Source: Adhaeribacter aquaticus DSM 16391
GTDB lineage: Bacteria > Bacteroidota > Bacteroidia > Cytophagales > Hymenobacteraceae
Length of the DNA stretch: 64,000 nt
Assembly: GCF_000473365.1 (NCBI RefSeq)
Contig: NZ_KI421517.1
Span: 372,001 to 436,000 of the forward strand
Direction of reading: 5' to 3'
Each line of letters begins with the position of its first letter. Positions within the stretch are counted from its first letter, which is position 1. The position numbers and the translations under genes are program-made. Shown in pieces: positions 36,311 to 45,974 of the stretch. The notes beneath the pieces are model-generated. The model was not told where the DNA came from and did no database searches. It saw only the letters and a program-made list of their open reading frames with translations.

Positions 36311-36365
36311 AATATTATCTGAATATTACGCCATGTTGCCCCAATGTTAACAAATTGTTAACCTT
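36311..36365 (-). promoter_or_regulatory. Pho-box-like direct repeats, 11-bp period
   Basis: On the minus strand TTAACA (36361-36356), TTAACA (36350-36345) and GCAACA (36339-36334) recur exactly every 11 bp, with weaker units at 36322 and 36311. PhoB/PhoP boxes in other phyla are direct repeats with an 11-bp period; in Bacillus the unit is TT(A/C/T)A(C/T)A. Position just upstream of the -7 box of the phosphate operon supports the call. Confidence 0.6.
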
Positions 36366-36588
36366 TTATACTTTTACAAAACCCCAAATAATCTTTTCCT
36401 TTTTTCTGGCAGAGTTAGCTGATAACATTTTTATGATAGCCTTACAAAAACCAACAAATAAAAATTTAATTATACATTAACTCAAAAAAGCATAGGCAAA
36501 ATTGAATAATTCACTTAAGCTACCTGCTTGGAAAGCAAATATTATGAAGGTATATATAAGCTACTACTATAATCAGGGCCATAGAACC

Positions 36589-37569
36589 TTACCGCCCCAG
36601 GTTCTGATGCATATATACCTGCATTAACCGCTTTAAAAATTCGTCTGTTTTAATGGACACCCCTATTTGGCTGTTAGGAGCCTTACCCGCATCAACTATG
36701 GTATAACCTTCATCATCTACATACATAAAAGCTGGCTTCGTAGTAAATAAATCGGGCCAAAGAACCATGCCAACGGCCACCGCATCAAATAATGTTGGCG
36801 TTTTTTCATACCCCCAAAGTGTCTTTAAGCCAACTAAAGCATTAGTAAGCGGAGACTGCCGTAATAGTATTTGCTTCTGCCTGGCCTCATCCCATTTTAC
36901 AAAGGTGGTTACATCTAATCCGGCATAAACAATAGGCACGCCTGCCGAAGTATATGCTTTAGAAGCCGGAATATCTACCCGCACATTCCATTCTTTATCA
37001 ATTTTAGGACTACCATTATACCCAATGTAAAAGGAGCCAAACATAGCATAAATATCTTTAGCCAGTTTTAGTGCTCCCGGATCTTTTTTAAGCACGTCCT
37101 GCATGTTCTGCACCGGCCCTACTGTAATAATAGTTACCTGATTCGGATATTTACGAAGGTTCTCTATTATAAAATCAACAGCATTTTGTTTAATGGGCTT
37201 CACTTTATTAAATCCTTTAGCATAATAATATTGCTCAGAATAAGGGGCCGGCTTTCCCCAAGGATCATCTGTGGCCCTCCCTACTGCCACCGGAATTTTT
37301 TCTTGACCAGTTTCATATAGCATTTTACAGGCTAATTCGGCCCGATCCCTTGTTCTGCCATAGGCTGTAGTAATACCCAATATTTCTATTTCCTCCTGAC
37401 TAGCTAATAATAAGGCCAAAGCATAAGCATCATCAATATCATCTCCTAAATCACAATCAAAAATTACCTTCTTCTTTGCAGCTGCATTAGTAGCAGTTTT
37501 GGTTTGAGCTAACACCAGCTGGTTTGTAAAACACAAAATAATAGAAAGGCAGAGTATGCTGAGTTTCAT
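36589..37569 (-). CDS. Secreted inosine-uridine-type nucleoside hydrolase
   Basis: The 326-residue protein has a signal peptide (cleaved near LVLAQ) and the nucleoside hydrolase fold. DCDLGDDIDDAYALAL (about residues 39-54) is the calcium-binding Asp cluster, and VTIITVGPVQNMQDVL, SFYIGYNGSPKIDKEWNVR and TPTLFDAVAVGMV contain further conserved residues. It should hydrolyse the N-glycosidic bond of ribonucleosides in the periplasm. Substrate range is unknown. It is convergent with no gene and lies alone upstream of the riboswitch region. Confidence 0.9.
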   Translation of the reverse strand: MKLSILCLSIILCFTNQLVLAQTKTATNAAAKKKVIFDCDLGDDIDDAYALALLLASQEEIEILGITTAYGRTRDRAELACKMLYETGQEKIPVAVGRATDDPWGKPAPYSEQYYYAKGFNKVKPIKQNAVDFIIENLRKYPNQVTIITVGPVQNMQDVLKKDPGALKLAKDIYAMFGSFYIGYNGSPKIDKEWNVRVDIPASKAYTSAGVPIVYAGLDVTTFVKWDEARQKQILLRQSPLTNALVGLKTLWGYEKTPTLFDAVAVGMVLWPDLFTTKPAFMYVDDEGYTIVDAGKAPNSQIGVSIKTDEFLKRLMQVYMHQNLGR

Positions 37570-37773
37570 AAGGGACCCTTTTTGTTAGATTTAGAAAAGT
37601 TAATAATAGGGAATCTTATACTTCTTTACAAAAGGATTTTGGCAGCCTTACCTTTTGGGAAAATGGATAACCCTAACTGGTCGATAAAAAATTTATGGAG
37701 AAACTATTTTATTTAGGTCTTAAAGAAAAGAAATAAGTCAAATATTGTCACTTATTTACCCTGGAGCATGCTA

Positions 37774-37805
37774 TTTGCAGATTAAAAACTATCTTATTAC
37801 CTTTG
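37774..37805 (+). promoter_or_regulatory. metH promoter (-33/-7)
   Basis: TTTG at 37774-37777 and TACCTTTG at 37798-37805 are separated by 20 bp and match the Bacteroidota consensus. Expected initiation is at about 37811, exactly where the riboswitch 5' P1 strand begins. Confidence 0.7.
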
Positions 37806-37810
37806 CTAAA

Positions 37811-37921
37811 CTTATCAAGAAAGACGGAGGGATATGGCCCATTGATGTCTTAGCAACCCTGGCAAGCAGGGTGCTACTTCCATCCCTTAAGCGGTACACG
37901 GCCGTGGGGAAGATGAGATAA
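37811..37921 (+). promoter_or_regulatory. SAM-I (S-box) riboswitch aptamer
   Basis: The aptamer shows the S-box landmarks in order: the CTTATCAAGA 5' P1/core strand, GGAGGGATATGGCCC, TTAGCAACCC, then GGGTGCTACTTCCATCCC closing P2/P3, a P4 stem, and a 3' P1 strand GATAA (37917-37921) pairing with TTATC (37812-37816). SAM-I riboswitches bind S-adenosylmethionine and usually repress methionine genes. Here it controls metH and probably metF. Confidence 0.92.
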
Positions 37922-37956
37922 ACTGATTTTCTGAATCCGAAACCTCACCTAAACAT

Positions 37957-38001
37957 TCTTGATAAGCAAAACTGGCTTTTAAAGAGGCTATTATTTTGCT
38001 T
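37957..38001 (+). promoter_or_regulatory. Predicted expression platform of the metH riboswitch
   Basis: TCTTGATAAG (37957-37966) is the exact reverse complement of the aptamer's first ten bases (37811-37820). Overlapping it, AAGCAAAA (37964-37971) can pair with TTTTGCTT (37994-38001), 5 nt before the metH ATG. The two pairings exclude each other, suggesting control of translation start. Confidence 0.55.
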
Positions 38002-38006
38002 GATAC

Positions 38007-41000
38007 ATGACTACTGTACAAACTGAAGCGGCAATTACGCCAATTGAAGAAGAGATTAAGAAGCGCATTCTGGTATTAGATGGCGCCATGGGCACCATGA
38101 TTCAGCAGTATAAGCTGGAAGAGGCCGATTACCGGGGCGAGCGCTTTAAAGATTACCCATCCGATTTAAAAGGTAATAATGATTTACTTTCGCTTACGCA
38201 GCCCCATATTATAAAAGAAATTCACTGCCAATATTTTGAAGCGGGCGCTGATATTGCCGAAACCAACACCTTTAGTGCCACTACTATTGGTATGGCGGAT
38301 TATGGCATGGAAAGCCTGGCCTATGAACTCAATTACGAATCAGCCAGATTAGCCCGCGAAGCCGCTGATGAATTTACGGCCCGCGAACCGCATAAGCCAC
38401 GCTTTGTTGCTGGTGCTATTGGCCCAACCAACCGCACCGCCTCCATGTCGCCGGATGTAAATAACCCGGCTTACCGGGCTATAACTTATGATGATTTAGT
38501 TATTGCTTATACCGAGCAGATTGAAGGGCTGGTAGATGGTGGCGTGGATGCTTTATTGGTAGAAACCATTTTTGATACGCTTAACGCCAAAGCCGCTCTA
38601 TTTGCCATCGACCAGTACTCGCAGCGCACCGGCAAACGCTTACCTATAATGGTTTCGGGTACTATTACCGATGCCAGTGGCCGGACCTTATCGGGCCAAA
38701 CAGTAGAAGCCTTCTTATATTCCATTTCGCATTTGCCTTTATTAAGTGTAGGCTTGAATTGTGCATTGGGGGCCAAGCAGCTACGGCCTCATATTCAAAC
38801 CTTATCTAAATCAGCTAAGTTTTATGTGAGTGCCTACCCTAATGCTGGCTTGCCAAATGCTTTTGGCGAATACGATGAAAGCCCACAACAGATGGGCGAG
38901 CATATCCGCGATTTCCTGGAGCATAACTTTGTAAATATTGTAGGTGGTTGTTGCGGCACTACGCCGCCACACATAAAAGAAATTGCCCGTATTGCGGCCG
39001 AGTATTCCCCGCGTCAGAAACCACAATTACCCGCCGTACCTAAATACAGCGGCCTGGAGCCTTTAACCATTTTCGAAGGTTCTACTTTTATAAATATCGG
39101 CGAACGTACTAACGTAACCGGTTCTAAGAAATTCGCCCGTTTAATCCTGAACGATAATTACGACGAAGCCCTTTCCATTGCCCGCGAGCAGGTAGAAAAC
39201 GGTGCGCAGATTATTGATATCAACATGGACGAAGGCATGTTAGATTCAGAGAAAGCCATGACGCACTTCCTGAACCTGATTGCTTCGGAACCCGATATTT
39301 CGCGGGTACCCGTGATGATTGACTCTTCCAAATGGAGCGTGATTGAAGCCGGATTGAAATGTGTGCAGGGTAAATGTATTGTTAACTCCATCAGCTTAAA
39401 AGAAGGCGAAGAAAAATTTAAAGAAGTAGCCCGTAAAGTGCGCAGCTACGGTGCTGCGGTAGTGGTAATGGCTTTCGATGAACAAGGCCAGGCCGATAAC
39501 TACGAACGTCGGATCCAAATATGTGAACGTGCTTACAACATATTAACTAAAGAAGTAGGCTTTGCACCCGAAGACATCATTTTTGACCCGAATATTTTAA
39601 CGGTTGCTACCGGTATTGAGGAGCACAATAACTACGCTGTAGATTTTATTAATGCTACCCGCTGGATAAAAGAAAACCTACCGGGCGTAAAAGTAAGTGG
39701 TGGGGTAAGTAACATTTCTTTCTCTTTTAGAGGCAATGATACCGTGCGTGAGGCCATGCATACCGCTTTCCTGTACCACGCCATTAAAGCTGGTTTAGAT
39801 ATGGGTATTGTAAATGCTGGTCAGATTGAGGTATATGAAGAAATTCCCAAAGACCTGTTAGAGCGCGTAGAAGATGTACTGCTAAACCGCCGCCCGGATG
39901 CTACCGAAAGGATGCTGGAGTTTGCCGAACAGGTAAAAAATAAAGGTAAAGTAGTAGTAAAAGACGAAGCCTGGCGGAATGCGCCGGTTCAGGAACGCCT
40001 CACCCACTCTTTGGTAAAAGGCATTACCGACTACATAGATATTGATATTGAAGAAGCCCGTCAGCAAGCCGAACGCCCGCTACACGTAATTGAAGGTCCG
40101 TTAATGACCGGCATGAACGTAGTGGGTGATTTGTTTGGAGAAGGTAAAATGTTCTTACCACAGGTAGTAAAGAGCGCCCGCGTAATGAAAAAAGCGGTGG
40201 CTTATTTATTACCTTACATTGAAGCTGAAAAACAGCCCGGCGACGAAAGCAGAAATGCGGGCAAAGTGTTATTAGCCACTGTTAAAGGCGATGTACACGA
40301 TATCGGAAAAAATATTGTGGGCGTAGTACTAGCCTGCAACAACTACGAAATTGTAGACCTGGGTGTAATGGTGCCCACCGAAAAGATCCTGCAAACGGCA
40401 TTAGAAATTGGCGCGGATGTTATTGGCCTAAGTGGTTTAATTACTCCATCGCTGGATGAAATGGTGCACGTAGCCAAAGAAATGGAACGTCTTAAATTTA
40501 ATGTGCCATTATTAATTGGCGGTGCTACTACGTCTAAAGCCCATACAGCCGTAAAAATAGATCAGAACTACAGCGGCCCGGTCGTGCACGTTCTGGATGC
40601 GTCGCGCAGTGTGCCGGTGGTAGGTAGCCTACTACAGCCCGAGCAAAAAGCTGAATACGCTAAGAAAATTAAAGCCGAATATGAAATTTTGCGCGAGAGC
40701 TATGCCAACCGCAAAAAAGACCGCAATTATTTAACAATAGAAGCTGCCCGCGAAAACATGTTCAAGATAGACTGGACGCCGGAATTGGTTTACACACCAA
40801 AATATATCGGCACCAAAGTTTTTGAAGAATACCCGCTAAGCGAAATTGTTAACTACATAGACTGGACCCCATTTTTCCAGGCTTGGGAGTTGCACGGGAA
40901 ATACCCTAAAATTTTAACCGACGAAGTTGTTGGAGCCGAAGCCACGCGCTTAATGAACGATGCGCAGGCTATGCTGAAGAAAATAGTGAAAGAGAAATGG

Positions 41001-41708
41001 CTGAAAGCCCGGGCGGTAGTTGGCTTGTATCCGGCTAATACGGTTAATTCCGATGATATTGAAGTGTACAACAAAGAGCGCACTGAAATATTGGCTACTT
41101 TCCGGAATTTACGCCAGCAAGGTCAAAAAGGCAATGGTGTTCCAAATATTTCATTAGCTGATTTTGTAGCCCCCAAAGAAAGCGGTATACAAGATTATAT
41201 CGGCGGCTTTGCCGTAACCGCCGGCATTGGCATCGACGAGATTGTGCAGAAGTTTGAAGCTGAACACGACGACTACAGCAGCATTATGGTGAAAGCCCTG
41301 GCCGACCGTTTGGCTGAAGCATTTGCTGAATTGTTGCACGAACGCGTGCGTCGGGAATTCTGGGGCTACGCACCGGAAGAACAATTTTCTAATGACCAAT
41401 TAATCAAAGAAGATTACCAGGGCATTCGCCCGGCACCAGGCTACCCAGCCTGCCCGGATCATACCGAAAAAACAACTTTATTCCAGCTGCTGGATGTGGA
41501 GAAGAATACTGGTATTACCTTAACCGAAAGCATGGCCATGTTCCCAACCGCCGCAGTTTCGGGGATGTACTTTGCGAACAAGCATGCCCGCTATTTTGGC
41601 TTAGGTAAGATAAACAAAGACCAGGTAAAAAGCTATGCCCAACGAAAAAACATGACCATAACCGAAGTGGAACGCTGGCTGGCGCCAAACCTGGGATACG
41701 ATAATTAA
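38007..41708 (+). CDS. metH: Cobalamin-dependent methionine synthase
   Basis: The 1233-residue protein carries all four MetH modules. The homocysteine domain (1-330) has GAMGTMIQQ and the zinc ligands GGCCGTT (Cys315/316). The methyl-THF domain (355-615) has [13 protein letters not shown]. The cobalamin domain has DVHDIGKNI, with the cobalt-ligating His at 764. The C-terminal AdoMet activation domain (900-1233) has [12 protein letters not shown]. It makes methionine from homocysteine and 5-methyl-THF and needs vitamin B12. A SAM-I riboswitch precedes it and metF follows after 111 bp. GC content is slightly higher than neighbouring genes, without other signs of transfer. Confidence 0.98.
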   Translation: MTTVQTEAAITPIEEEIKKRILVLDGAMGTMIQQYKLEEADYRGERFKDYPSDLKGNNDLLSLTQPHIIKEIHCQYFEAGADIAETNTFSATTIGMADYGMESLAYELNYESARLAREAADEFTAREPHKPRFVAGAIGPTNRTASMSPDVNNPAYRAITYDDLVIAYTEQIEGLVDGGVDALLVETIFDTLNAKAALFAIDQYSQRTGKRLPIMVSGTITDASGRTLSGQTVEAFLYSISHLPLLSVGLNCALGAKQLRPHIQTLSKSAKFYVSAYPNAGLPNAFGEYDESPQQMGEHIRDFLEHNFVNIVGGCCGTTPPHIKEIARIAAEYSPRQKPQLPAVPKYSGLEPLTIFEGSTFINIGERTNVTGSKKFARLILNDNYDEALSIAREQVENGAQIIDINMDEGMLDSEKAMTHFLNLIASEPDISRVPVMIDSSKWSVIEAGLKCVQGKCIVNSISLKEGEEKFKEVARKVRSYGAAVVVMAFDEQGQADNYERRIQICERAYNILTKEVGFAPEDIIFDPNILTVATGIEEHNNYAVDFINATRWIKENLPGVKVSGGVSNISFSFRGNDTVREAMHTAFLYHAIKAGLDMGIVNAGQIEVYEEIPKDLLERVEDVLLNRRPDATERMLEFAEQVKNKGKVVVKDEAWRNAPVQERLTHSLVKGITDYIDIDIEEARQQAERPLHVIEGPLMTGMNVVGDLFGEGKMFLPQVVKSARVMKKAVAYLLPYIEAEKQPGDESRNAGKVLLATVKGDVHDIGKNIVGVVLACNNYEIVDLGVMVPTEKILQTALEIGADVIGLSGLITPSLDEMVHVAKEMERLKFNVPLLIGGATTSKAHTAVKIDQNYSGPVVHVLDASRSVPVVGSLLQPEQKAEYAKKIKAEYEILRESYANRKKDRNYLTIEAARENMFKIDWTPELVYTPKYIGTKVFEEYPLSEIVNYIDWTPFFQAWELHGKYPKILTDEVVGAEATRLMNDAQAMLKKIVKEKWLKARAVVGLYPANTVNSDDIEVYNKERTEILATFRNLRQQGQKGNGVPNISLADFVAPKESGIQDYIGGFAVTAGIGIDEIVQKFEAEHDDYSSIMVKALADRLAEAFAELLHERVRREFWGYAPEEQFSNDQLIKEDYQGIRPAPGYPACPDHTEKTTLFQLLDVEKNTGITLTESMAMFPTAAVSGMYFANKHARYFGLGKINKDQVKSYAQRKNMTITEVERWLAPNLGYDN

Positions 41709-41819
41709 TGTATGAATGAGTGATTGAATAAAGGAGTAGCTTGCAAAATAAACTCTGTTCCTACTCGCTCCTTCAAAATTTACGCATTCAAAATTTAAAA
41801 ACGCCCTCATTTTATTTAA

Positions 41820-42773
41820 ATGAAAGTTACTGAACATATAAGAAACGCGAAGAGCACCTTATTTTCTTTTGAGATATTACCACCCGTTAAAGGTACCAGC
41901 ATCCAATCTATTTATGATGGCATAGACCCTTTGATGGAATTCAACCCTCCCTTTATAAATGTTACCTATCATCGGGAAGAATATGTATTTAAAGAGCGGG
42001 AAAACGGATTACTAGAAAAGATTTCGATCCGGAAGCGGCCTGGTACAGTAGGTATTTGTGCTGCTTTAATGAATAAATATAAAGTAGATGCGGTGCCCCA
42101 TATTATTTGTGGTGGTTTCAGCAAGGAAGAAACCGAAAATGCCCTAATTGATCTAAACTTTTTGGGGATTGATAATTTATTGGTGTTACGCGGTGATTCC
42201 ATAAAAACGGAATCTACGTTCCGGCCTCATCCGGACGGCCATGCTTATGCCTGCGATTTATTAGAGCACGTAGTTAACCTAAACCATGGCAAATACTTGG
42301 ATGAAGATATTGCCAATCCGCTACCTACTAATTTTTGTCCGGGAGTAGCCGGTTACCCCGAAAAACATGCCGAAGCACCTAACATGGCTACCGATTTAAA
42401 ATATTTGAAGAAAAAGGTTGACATGGGAGCCGAGTACATAATTACCCAAATGTTTTTCGATAACCAAAAGTATTATGACTTTGTAAACGCTTGCAGAGAA
42501 GCCGGCATTAATGTACCAATCATTCCAGGTATTAAGCCACTTACCACTAAAAACCAGTTGAAACTATTACCAAACTTGTTTCACATTGATTTTCCGGATG
42601 ATCTGGTAAATGCCATTGAAGACGCAGAAACGCCGCAAGGCGTAAGACAGGTAGGTATAGAATGGGCTATTCAGCAATCTAAAGACTTGATGAAATTTGG
42701 TGTGCCCTGCCTTCACTTTTATACCATGAGTAAATCGGATGCCGTAGTAAAAATAGCCAAAGAGGTCTTTTAA
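41820..42773 (+). CDS. metF: Methylenetetrahydrofolate reductase
   Basis: The 317-residue TIM-barrel flavoprotein has FSFEILPPVKGTS (catalytic Glu), NVTYHREE, IDNLLVLRGDS and EYIITQMFFDNQ, all typical of MetF. It reduces 5,10-methylene-THF to the 5-methyl-THF used by MetH. The gap of 111 bp to metH holds no terminator, so both may respond to the riboswitch upstream. A strong terminator follows. Confidence 0.96.
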   Translation: MKVTEHIRNAKSTLFSFEILPPVKGTSIQSIYDGIDPLMEFNPPFINVTYHREEYVFKERENGLLEKISIRKRPGTVGICAALMNKYKVDAVPHIICGGFSKEETENALIDLNFLGIDNLLVLRGDSIKTESTFRPHPDGHAYACDLLEHVVNLNHGKYLDEDIANPLPTNFCPGVAGYPEKHAEAPNMATDLKYLKKKVDMGAEYIITQMFFDNQKYYDFVNACREAGINVPIIPGIKPLTTKNQLKLLPNLFHIDFPDDLVNAIEDAETPQGVRQVGIEWAIQQSKDLMKFGVPCLHFYTMSKSDAVVKIAKEVF

Positions 42774-43275
42774 TAACATCTAACTCCTTCACATAAAAAA
42801 GCCAATACCCACCCCGGTGTTGGCTTTTTTATTTATTCTTTTTAAAGCTATACCACCTTTTCAACTTTGTTCTGACTCCAGGTAAAAGCTTAATTGGGTA
42901 ATTCAATTAATTATTGTTGTTAAGCAATATTGCCTGCCTCAATTTCTTCTCTAGTCTTGTAGAACTTACACCTAACTATTTCAAATACTTTGATAAAAAG
43001 TAGAATCATTTGGCTTAAAAAAATTTAGCTCTGCATTAATAAAAAGAGAAAGGATTATTTAAAGCTTTTTACTTTCTAATGAGAATAAAAAATATCCAAT
43101 AAAATTTAAATAATTATAAACTTTCTAATAAATCGATATAATTATTTTTTTTTAAATCATTAAAAATTACCTTTATAACAATTCAAATAAAGTTTTTAAT
43201 GATTATCGAATCAAAATAATTAAAAACCTTAATAGTGAATGAAAAATAGGAAAATATCTATATAATATAAATCAG
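42774..43275. other. AT-rich intergenic region
   Basis: Apart from the metF terminator, this stretch of about 500 bp is very AT-rich, with long A and T runs near 43140-43250. No ORF, RNA gene or consensus promoter was recognised. Confidence 0.5.
42795..42830 (+). terminator. Terminator of metH-metF
   Basis: Hairpin GCCAATACC / GGTGTTGGC with a T6 run, 22 bp past the metF stop. Confidence 0.9.
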
Positions 43276-44037
43276 ATGAATCGGGTAAATATTCTGCTAG
43301 GGTTAATTTTAACAGGCTCCACTTGTTTCGCCAAAACTAACGATAACGTTAATACTACTTCTCAGTTAGCATTAGTTTCTTACAGTGTTGATGCCAGCAA
43401 TATTCCTAACACCTTAACTCCTGCAACTGCTCCTTCAAATAAAAAAGAACTATTAAAAGAGTTAAATCTACGGTTAAAAAATAATCCGGCAGATGAGGAA
43501 ACCTATTTTGAGCGTGCTCAATTAAAACTAAAATTAAATGATGCTGCCGGGTCCATCAAAGATTTAAATCACCTAATTAAGCTTTCGCCTAACGTGGCTA
43601 ATTACTATCAGTTACGGGGAGAGGCCAAATTGGTGAAAGAAGATTTTCTGGGAGCGTTATTAGATTTTAACGTTTTGGTTAATACTAACCCTTCCGCCGA
43701 GGCTTATACTTTACGGGCTAAATCAAAAGCATTTTTAGGCGATGTACAAGGGGCCATAATAGACAATACCCAGGCTATTGAGTTAGATAAGGCCAATTAT
43801 ATAGCTTACTTTAACAGAGCTATGGAAAACTTTTATTTAGAAAAATATTCCTTAGCCGTTACGGATTTAAACCAGGTATTAACCTTAACCACCAGCAATG
43901 CCGAGGAAGTATACTATAACTTGGGCTTAGCTAAATATTTATTAGGTGATAAAAAAGGCGCTATGGTTGATTTAGTTAAAGCCGAAGAAATGGGTTACAC
44001 GGAAGCCTTAGCAACAATTAAAGCTTTAAAGAAATAA
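43276..44037 (+). CDS. Periplasmic TPR-repeat protein
   Basis: The 253-residue protein has a short signal peptide (cleaved near CFA) and then about five tetratricopeptide repeats from residue 65 on. Examples are EETYFERAQLKLKLNDAAG, NYYQLRGEAKLVKEDFLGA, AYTLRAKSKAFLGDVQGA and VYYNLGLAKYLLGDKKGA. TPR arrays bind other proteins; no partner is evident. It is monocistronic, with a terminator 88 bp after the stop. Confidence 0.85.
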   Translation: MNRVNILLGLILTGSTCFAKTNDNVNTTSQLALVSYSVDASNIPNTLTPATAPSNKKELLKELNLRLKNNPADEETYFERAQLKLKLNDAAGSIKDLNHLIKLSPNVANYYQLRGEAKLVKEDFLGALLDFNVLVNTNPSAEAYTLRAKSKAFLGDVQGAIIDNTQAIELDKANYIAYFNRAMENFYLEKYSLAVTDLNQVLTLTTSNAEEVYYNLGLAKYLLGDKKGAMVDLVKAEEMGYTEALATIKALKK

Positions 44038-44124
44038 TCATCGGGTTGTTTCCTGCTGTTATAGAGAGACATTAGCAGGTAATATAACCCCAGCGTCCAT
44101 ACATATTAATAGTTCAACATAATT

Positions 44125-44161
44125 AAAAGGCAGATAAGGAGTATTCTTTATCTGCCTTTTT
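44125..44161 (+). terminator. Terminator of the TPR gene
   Basis: AAAGGCAGATAA / TTATCTGCCTTT hairpin followed by T5, between the TPR and LEA-2-like genes. Confidence 0.85.
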
Positions 44162-44312
44162 ACTTCCTAATTCAGGGCTTTTCTTAAACCAACTTCTTCT
44201 AAAACAGTTATCTCTATTCCCGTATAAGGAGCTAATATTTTTATGGCCTGTAACATAACAGTTCATACTAAGGGAAGAAAAGAGAAAGAGGGTTAAATAA
44301 AGTAAATTAGAT

Positions 44313-44822
44313 ATGAAGAAGGTATTAGTGGCTTTAGGAATTCTATTAAGCCTTTTAGTTTTGGCGGGAGCATTGATATTTTATTTTATTCCGCGTGAGA
44401 AATTATTACCCTACGTTACGCCAGAGGTGAAGTATGTAACGGTAACAAATGCCATTATAGGTGATACTACGGCTACCATGGATGTACAATTAGAGGTTAC
44501 CTCCAAACTAATCCCTGTATTTGTAGATAGTATTGTTTATAATTTTCATGTGTATAATCAAAGCCTGGCGCAGGGAAATCAGAAATTTTCTCCTGATTCT
44601 AAAGTGGGCAAGGTTCAGACGTTAAGCATTCCTGTTAAAGTAGAACATACTAAAGCGCAGCCATTAGTAAAACAACAAATAGCTGACGGCAAAAAAATAC
44701 AGGCTAATGTAGAAGCCCATTGCCGATTACCTCTTGTGGGTATAAGGCGTTTTAATTTTAGCCGCGAAGTAGATATGGCTGTTCCGGTAATGCCAGGAAC
44801 CGATATTATAAGTGCGAAATAA
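44313..44822 (+). CDS. LEA-2 / WHy-domain-like membrane-anchored protein
   Basis: The 169-residue protein has one N-terminal TM anchor (6-27) and a single beta-rich domain. TATMDVQLEVTSKLIPVFVDSIVYNFHVYNQS and the following VQTLSIPVKV strand fit the water-stress/LEA type 2 pattern of lipid-associated periplasmic proteins. Function unknown. After its TAA stop the same frame stays open for 38 further codons ending at 44935 (see findings). A hairpin terminator follows at 44957. Confidence 0.6.
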   Translation: MKKVLVALGILLSLLVLAGALIFYFIPREKLLPYVTPEVKYVTVTNAIIGDTTATMDVQLEVTSKLIPVFVDSIVYNFHVYNQSLAQGNQKFSPDSKVGKVQTLSIPVKVEHTKAQPLVKQQIADGKKIQANVEAHCRLPLVGIRRFNFSREVDMAVPVMPGTDIISAK

Positions 44823-44956
44823 TCTTTTATAAAAAGACACAAATCAGCGCACATTTGCCTAAAAAAAACAATAATCAGAAATTTAAACAGCATAAGTGGT
44901 ATTGTAGATAAAGTAAAAGATGCTTTAGATTAATTAATCAACCTTGATAACTAGTA

Positions 44957-44988
44957 AAGCCCTGACTTTTTCTCATAGATCAGGGCTT
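44957..44988 (+). terminator. Terminator of the LEA-2-like gene
   Basis: AAGCCCTGA / TCAGGGCTT hairpin followed by a T5 run after two bases. Confidence 0.8.
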
Positions 44989-45111
44989 ACTTTTTATAGT
45001 AGCAACTTTACAAATTTGCTTTTCAATATTTAGGCTTAAATTTTACTTTTTGAACAGGCTTTTGTTAGTTGCAAGTATAATAACAGTAGGTTTATCTCTA
45101 AACTGCCCTTT

Positions 45112-45840
45112 ATGCTAGAAGAATTCCTGGAGCGAGCCATTCCCAGTAAAGAACTGATTTTTCTCACCGGTCCTTTCATTTTTATTTATGTGTTATTGGT
45201 AGCCATTTTAGTCAGTTATTTAAAAAAATACCGGCAGGTCCGCACGCCCTATACCCGTAAAATATTTCACTTTTTAATATTTTCCACGGCCGGTGTGTTC
45301 CAATTCCAGTTTGGTTTGCCGCTGGTAGTTTTATTTGGTTCTATTGTAAGTTTATTTGTGCTGGGAGCAGTATTAGCTGGTGAGGGATTTGTTTTTTATG
45401 AGGTAATGGCCAGAGAAACTGATCGACCGTATCGCACCTTATTCATTATAATTCCTTTAATTACTACAGCTCTGGGGGGTGTTCTGATAAATATGTTCTT
45501 TGGCCAGTTTGCCTTTATTGGCTACTTGGTAGGTGGTTGGGGCGATGCCGTAGGCGAACCAGTAGGCACCCGTTGGGGCAAACATCGCTATGCCGTGCCT
45601 TCGCTTATGGGTGTGCCAGCGCAGCGTAGCCTGGAAGGTTCTGCCGCGGTGGTGGTAGTAAGTTCATTAGTTGCTTTTGCTGGCTTCTTTTTTTTAGGCT
45701 ATCCGGTTCTCACGGCCTTAGGAACAGCTTTGTTATGCGGCATTGGAAGTGCCGCCGTAGAAGCGATCAGTAATCATGGGTTAGATAATTTAACTATTCA
45801 GGTAGCAGCTGCTGGTATTGCTTATGCTGTTTTAGCTTAA
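45112..45840 (+). CDS. Phytol/dolichol kinase-like membrane protein (CTP-dependent prenol kinase family)
   Basis: The 242-residue protein has about seven TM segments and the VTE5/SEC59/DGK1 family motifs: YTRKIFHFLIF near residue 46, GGWGDAVGEPVGTRWGKH near 143 and RSLEGSAAV near 177. Family members phosphorylate phytol, dolichol or diacylglycerol with CTP. The substrate here is unknown. It lies upstream of the NIPSNAP and ebo genes on the same strand; a link to prenyl handling by EboC is speculative. Confidence 0.8.
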   Translation: MLEEFLERAIPSKELIFLTGPFIFIYVLLVAILVSYLKKYRQVRTPYTRKIFHFLIFSTAGVFQFQFGLPLVVLFGSIVSLFVLGAVLAGEGFVFYEVMARETDRPYRTLFIIIPLITTALGGVLINMFFGQFAFIGYLVGGWGDAVGEPVGTRWGKHRYAVPSLMGVPAQRSLEGSAAVVVVSSLVAFAGFFFLGYPVLTALGTALLCGIGSAAVEAISNHGLDNLTIQVAAAGIAYAVLA

Positions 45841-45974
45841 TTTTTTTGTTTCAAGCTATTTCATTCCTGTAGTAATTTTTACTTATTTATTAATATTGTA
45901 ATACTAACGATTACCAACTTACAACTATAAATTGTAGATTAGTCGCTGATTTCTTTTAAACATACACACACCAC

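Larger units (their letters stand above)
36144..36588. other. Intergenic region upstream of the phosphate operon
   Basis: 445 bp without an ORF of coding character. It contains the operon promoter (36296-36303) and the Pho-box-like repeat array (36311-36365); the remainder to 36588 is AT-rich with no recognised feature. Confidence 0.6.
37570..38006. other. Intergenic region: promoter, SAM riboswitch and metH leader
   Basis: 437 bp upstream of metH. It contains a promoter (37774-37805), a SAM-I aptamer (37811-37921) and an expression platform (37957-38001). The part before 37770 is AT-rich, with no recognised feature apart from the promoter of the minus-strand nucleoside hydrolase, which must lie there. 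Confidence 0.7.

Noticed and set aside
38507-38776. Minus-strand ORFs inside metH, including others at 39158, 39882, 40853 and 41154
   Set aside because: Antisense shadows of a highly conserved coding region with no domain or start context.
43140-43250. AT-rich runs as a possible origin or attachment site
   Set aside because: No DnaA boxes, repeats or neighbouring replication or integrase genes were seen.
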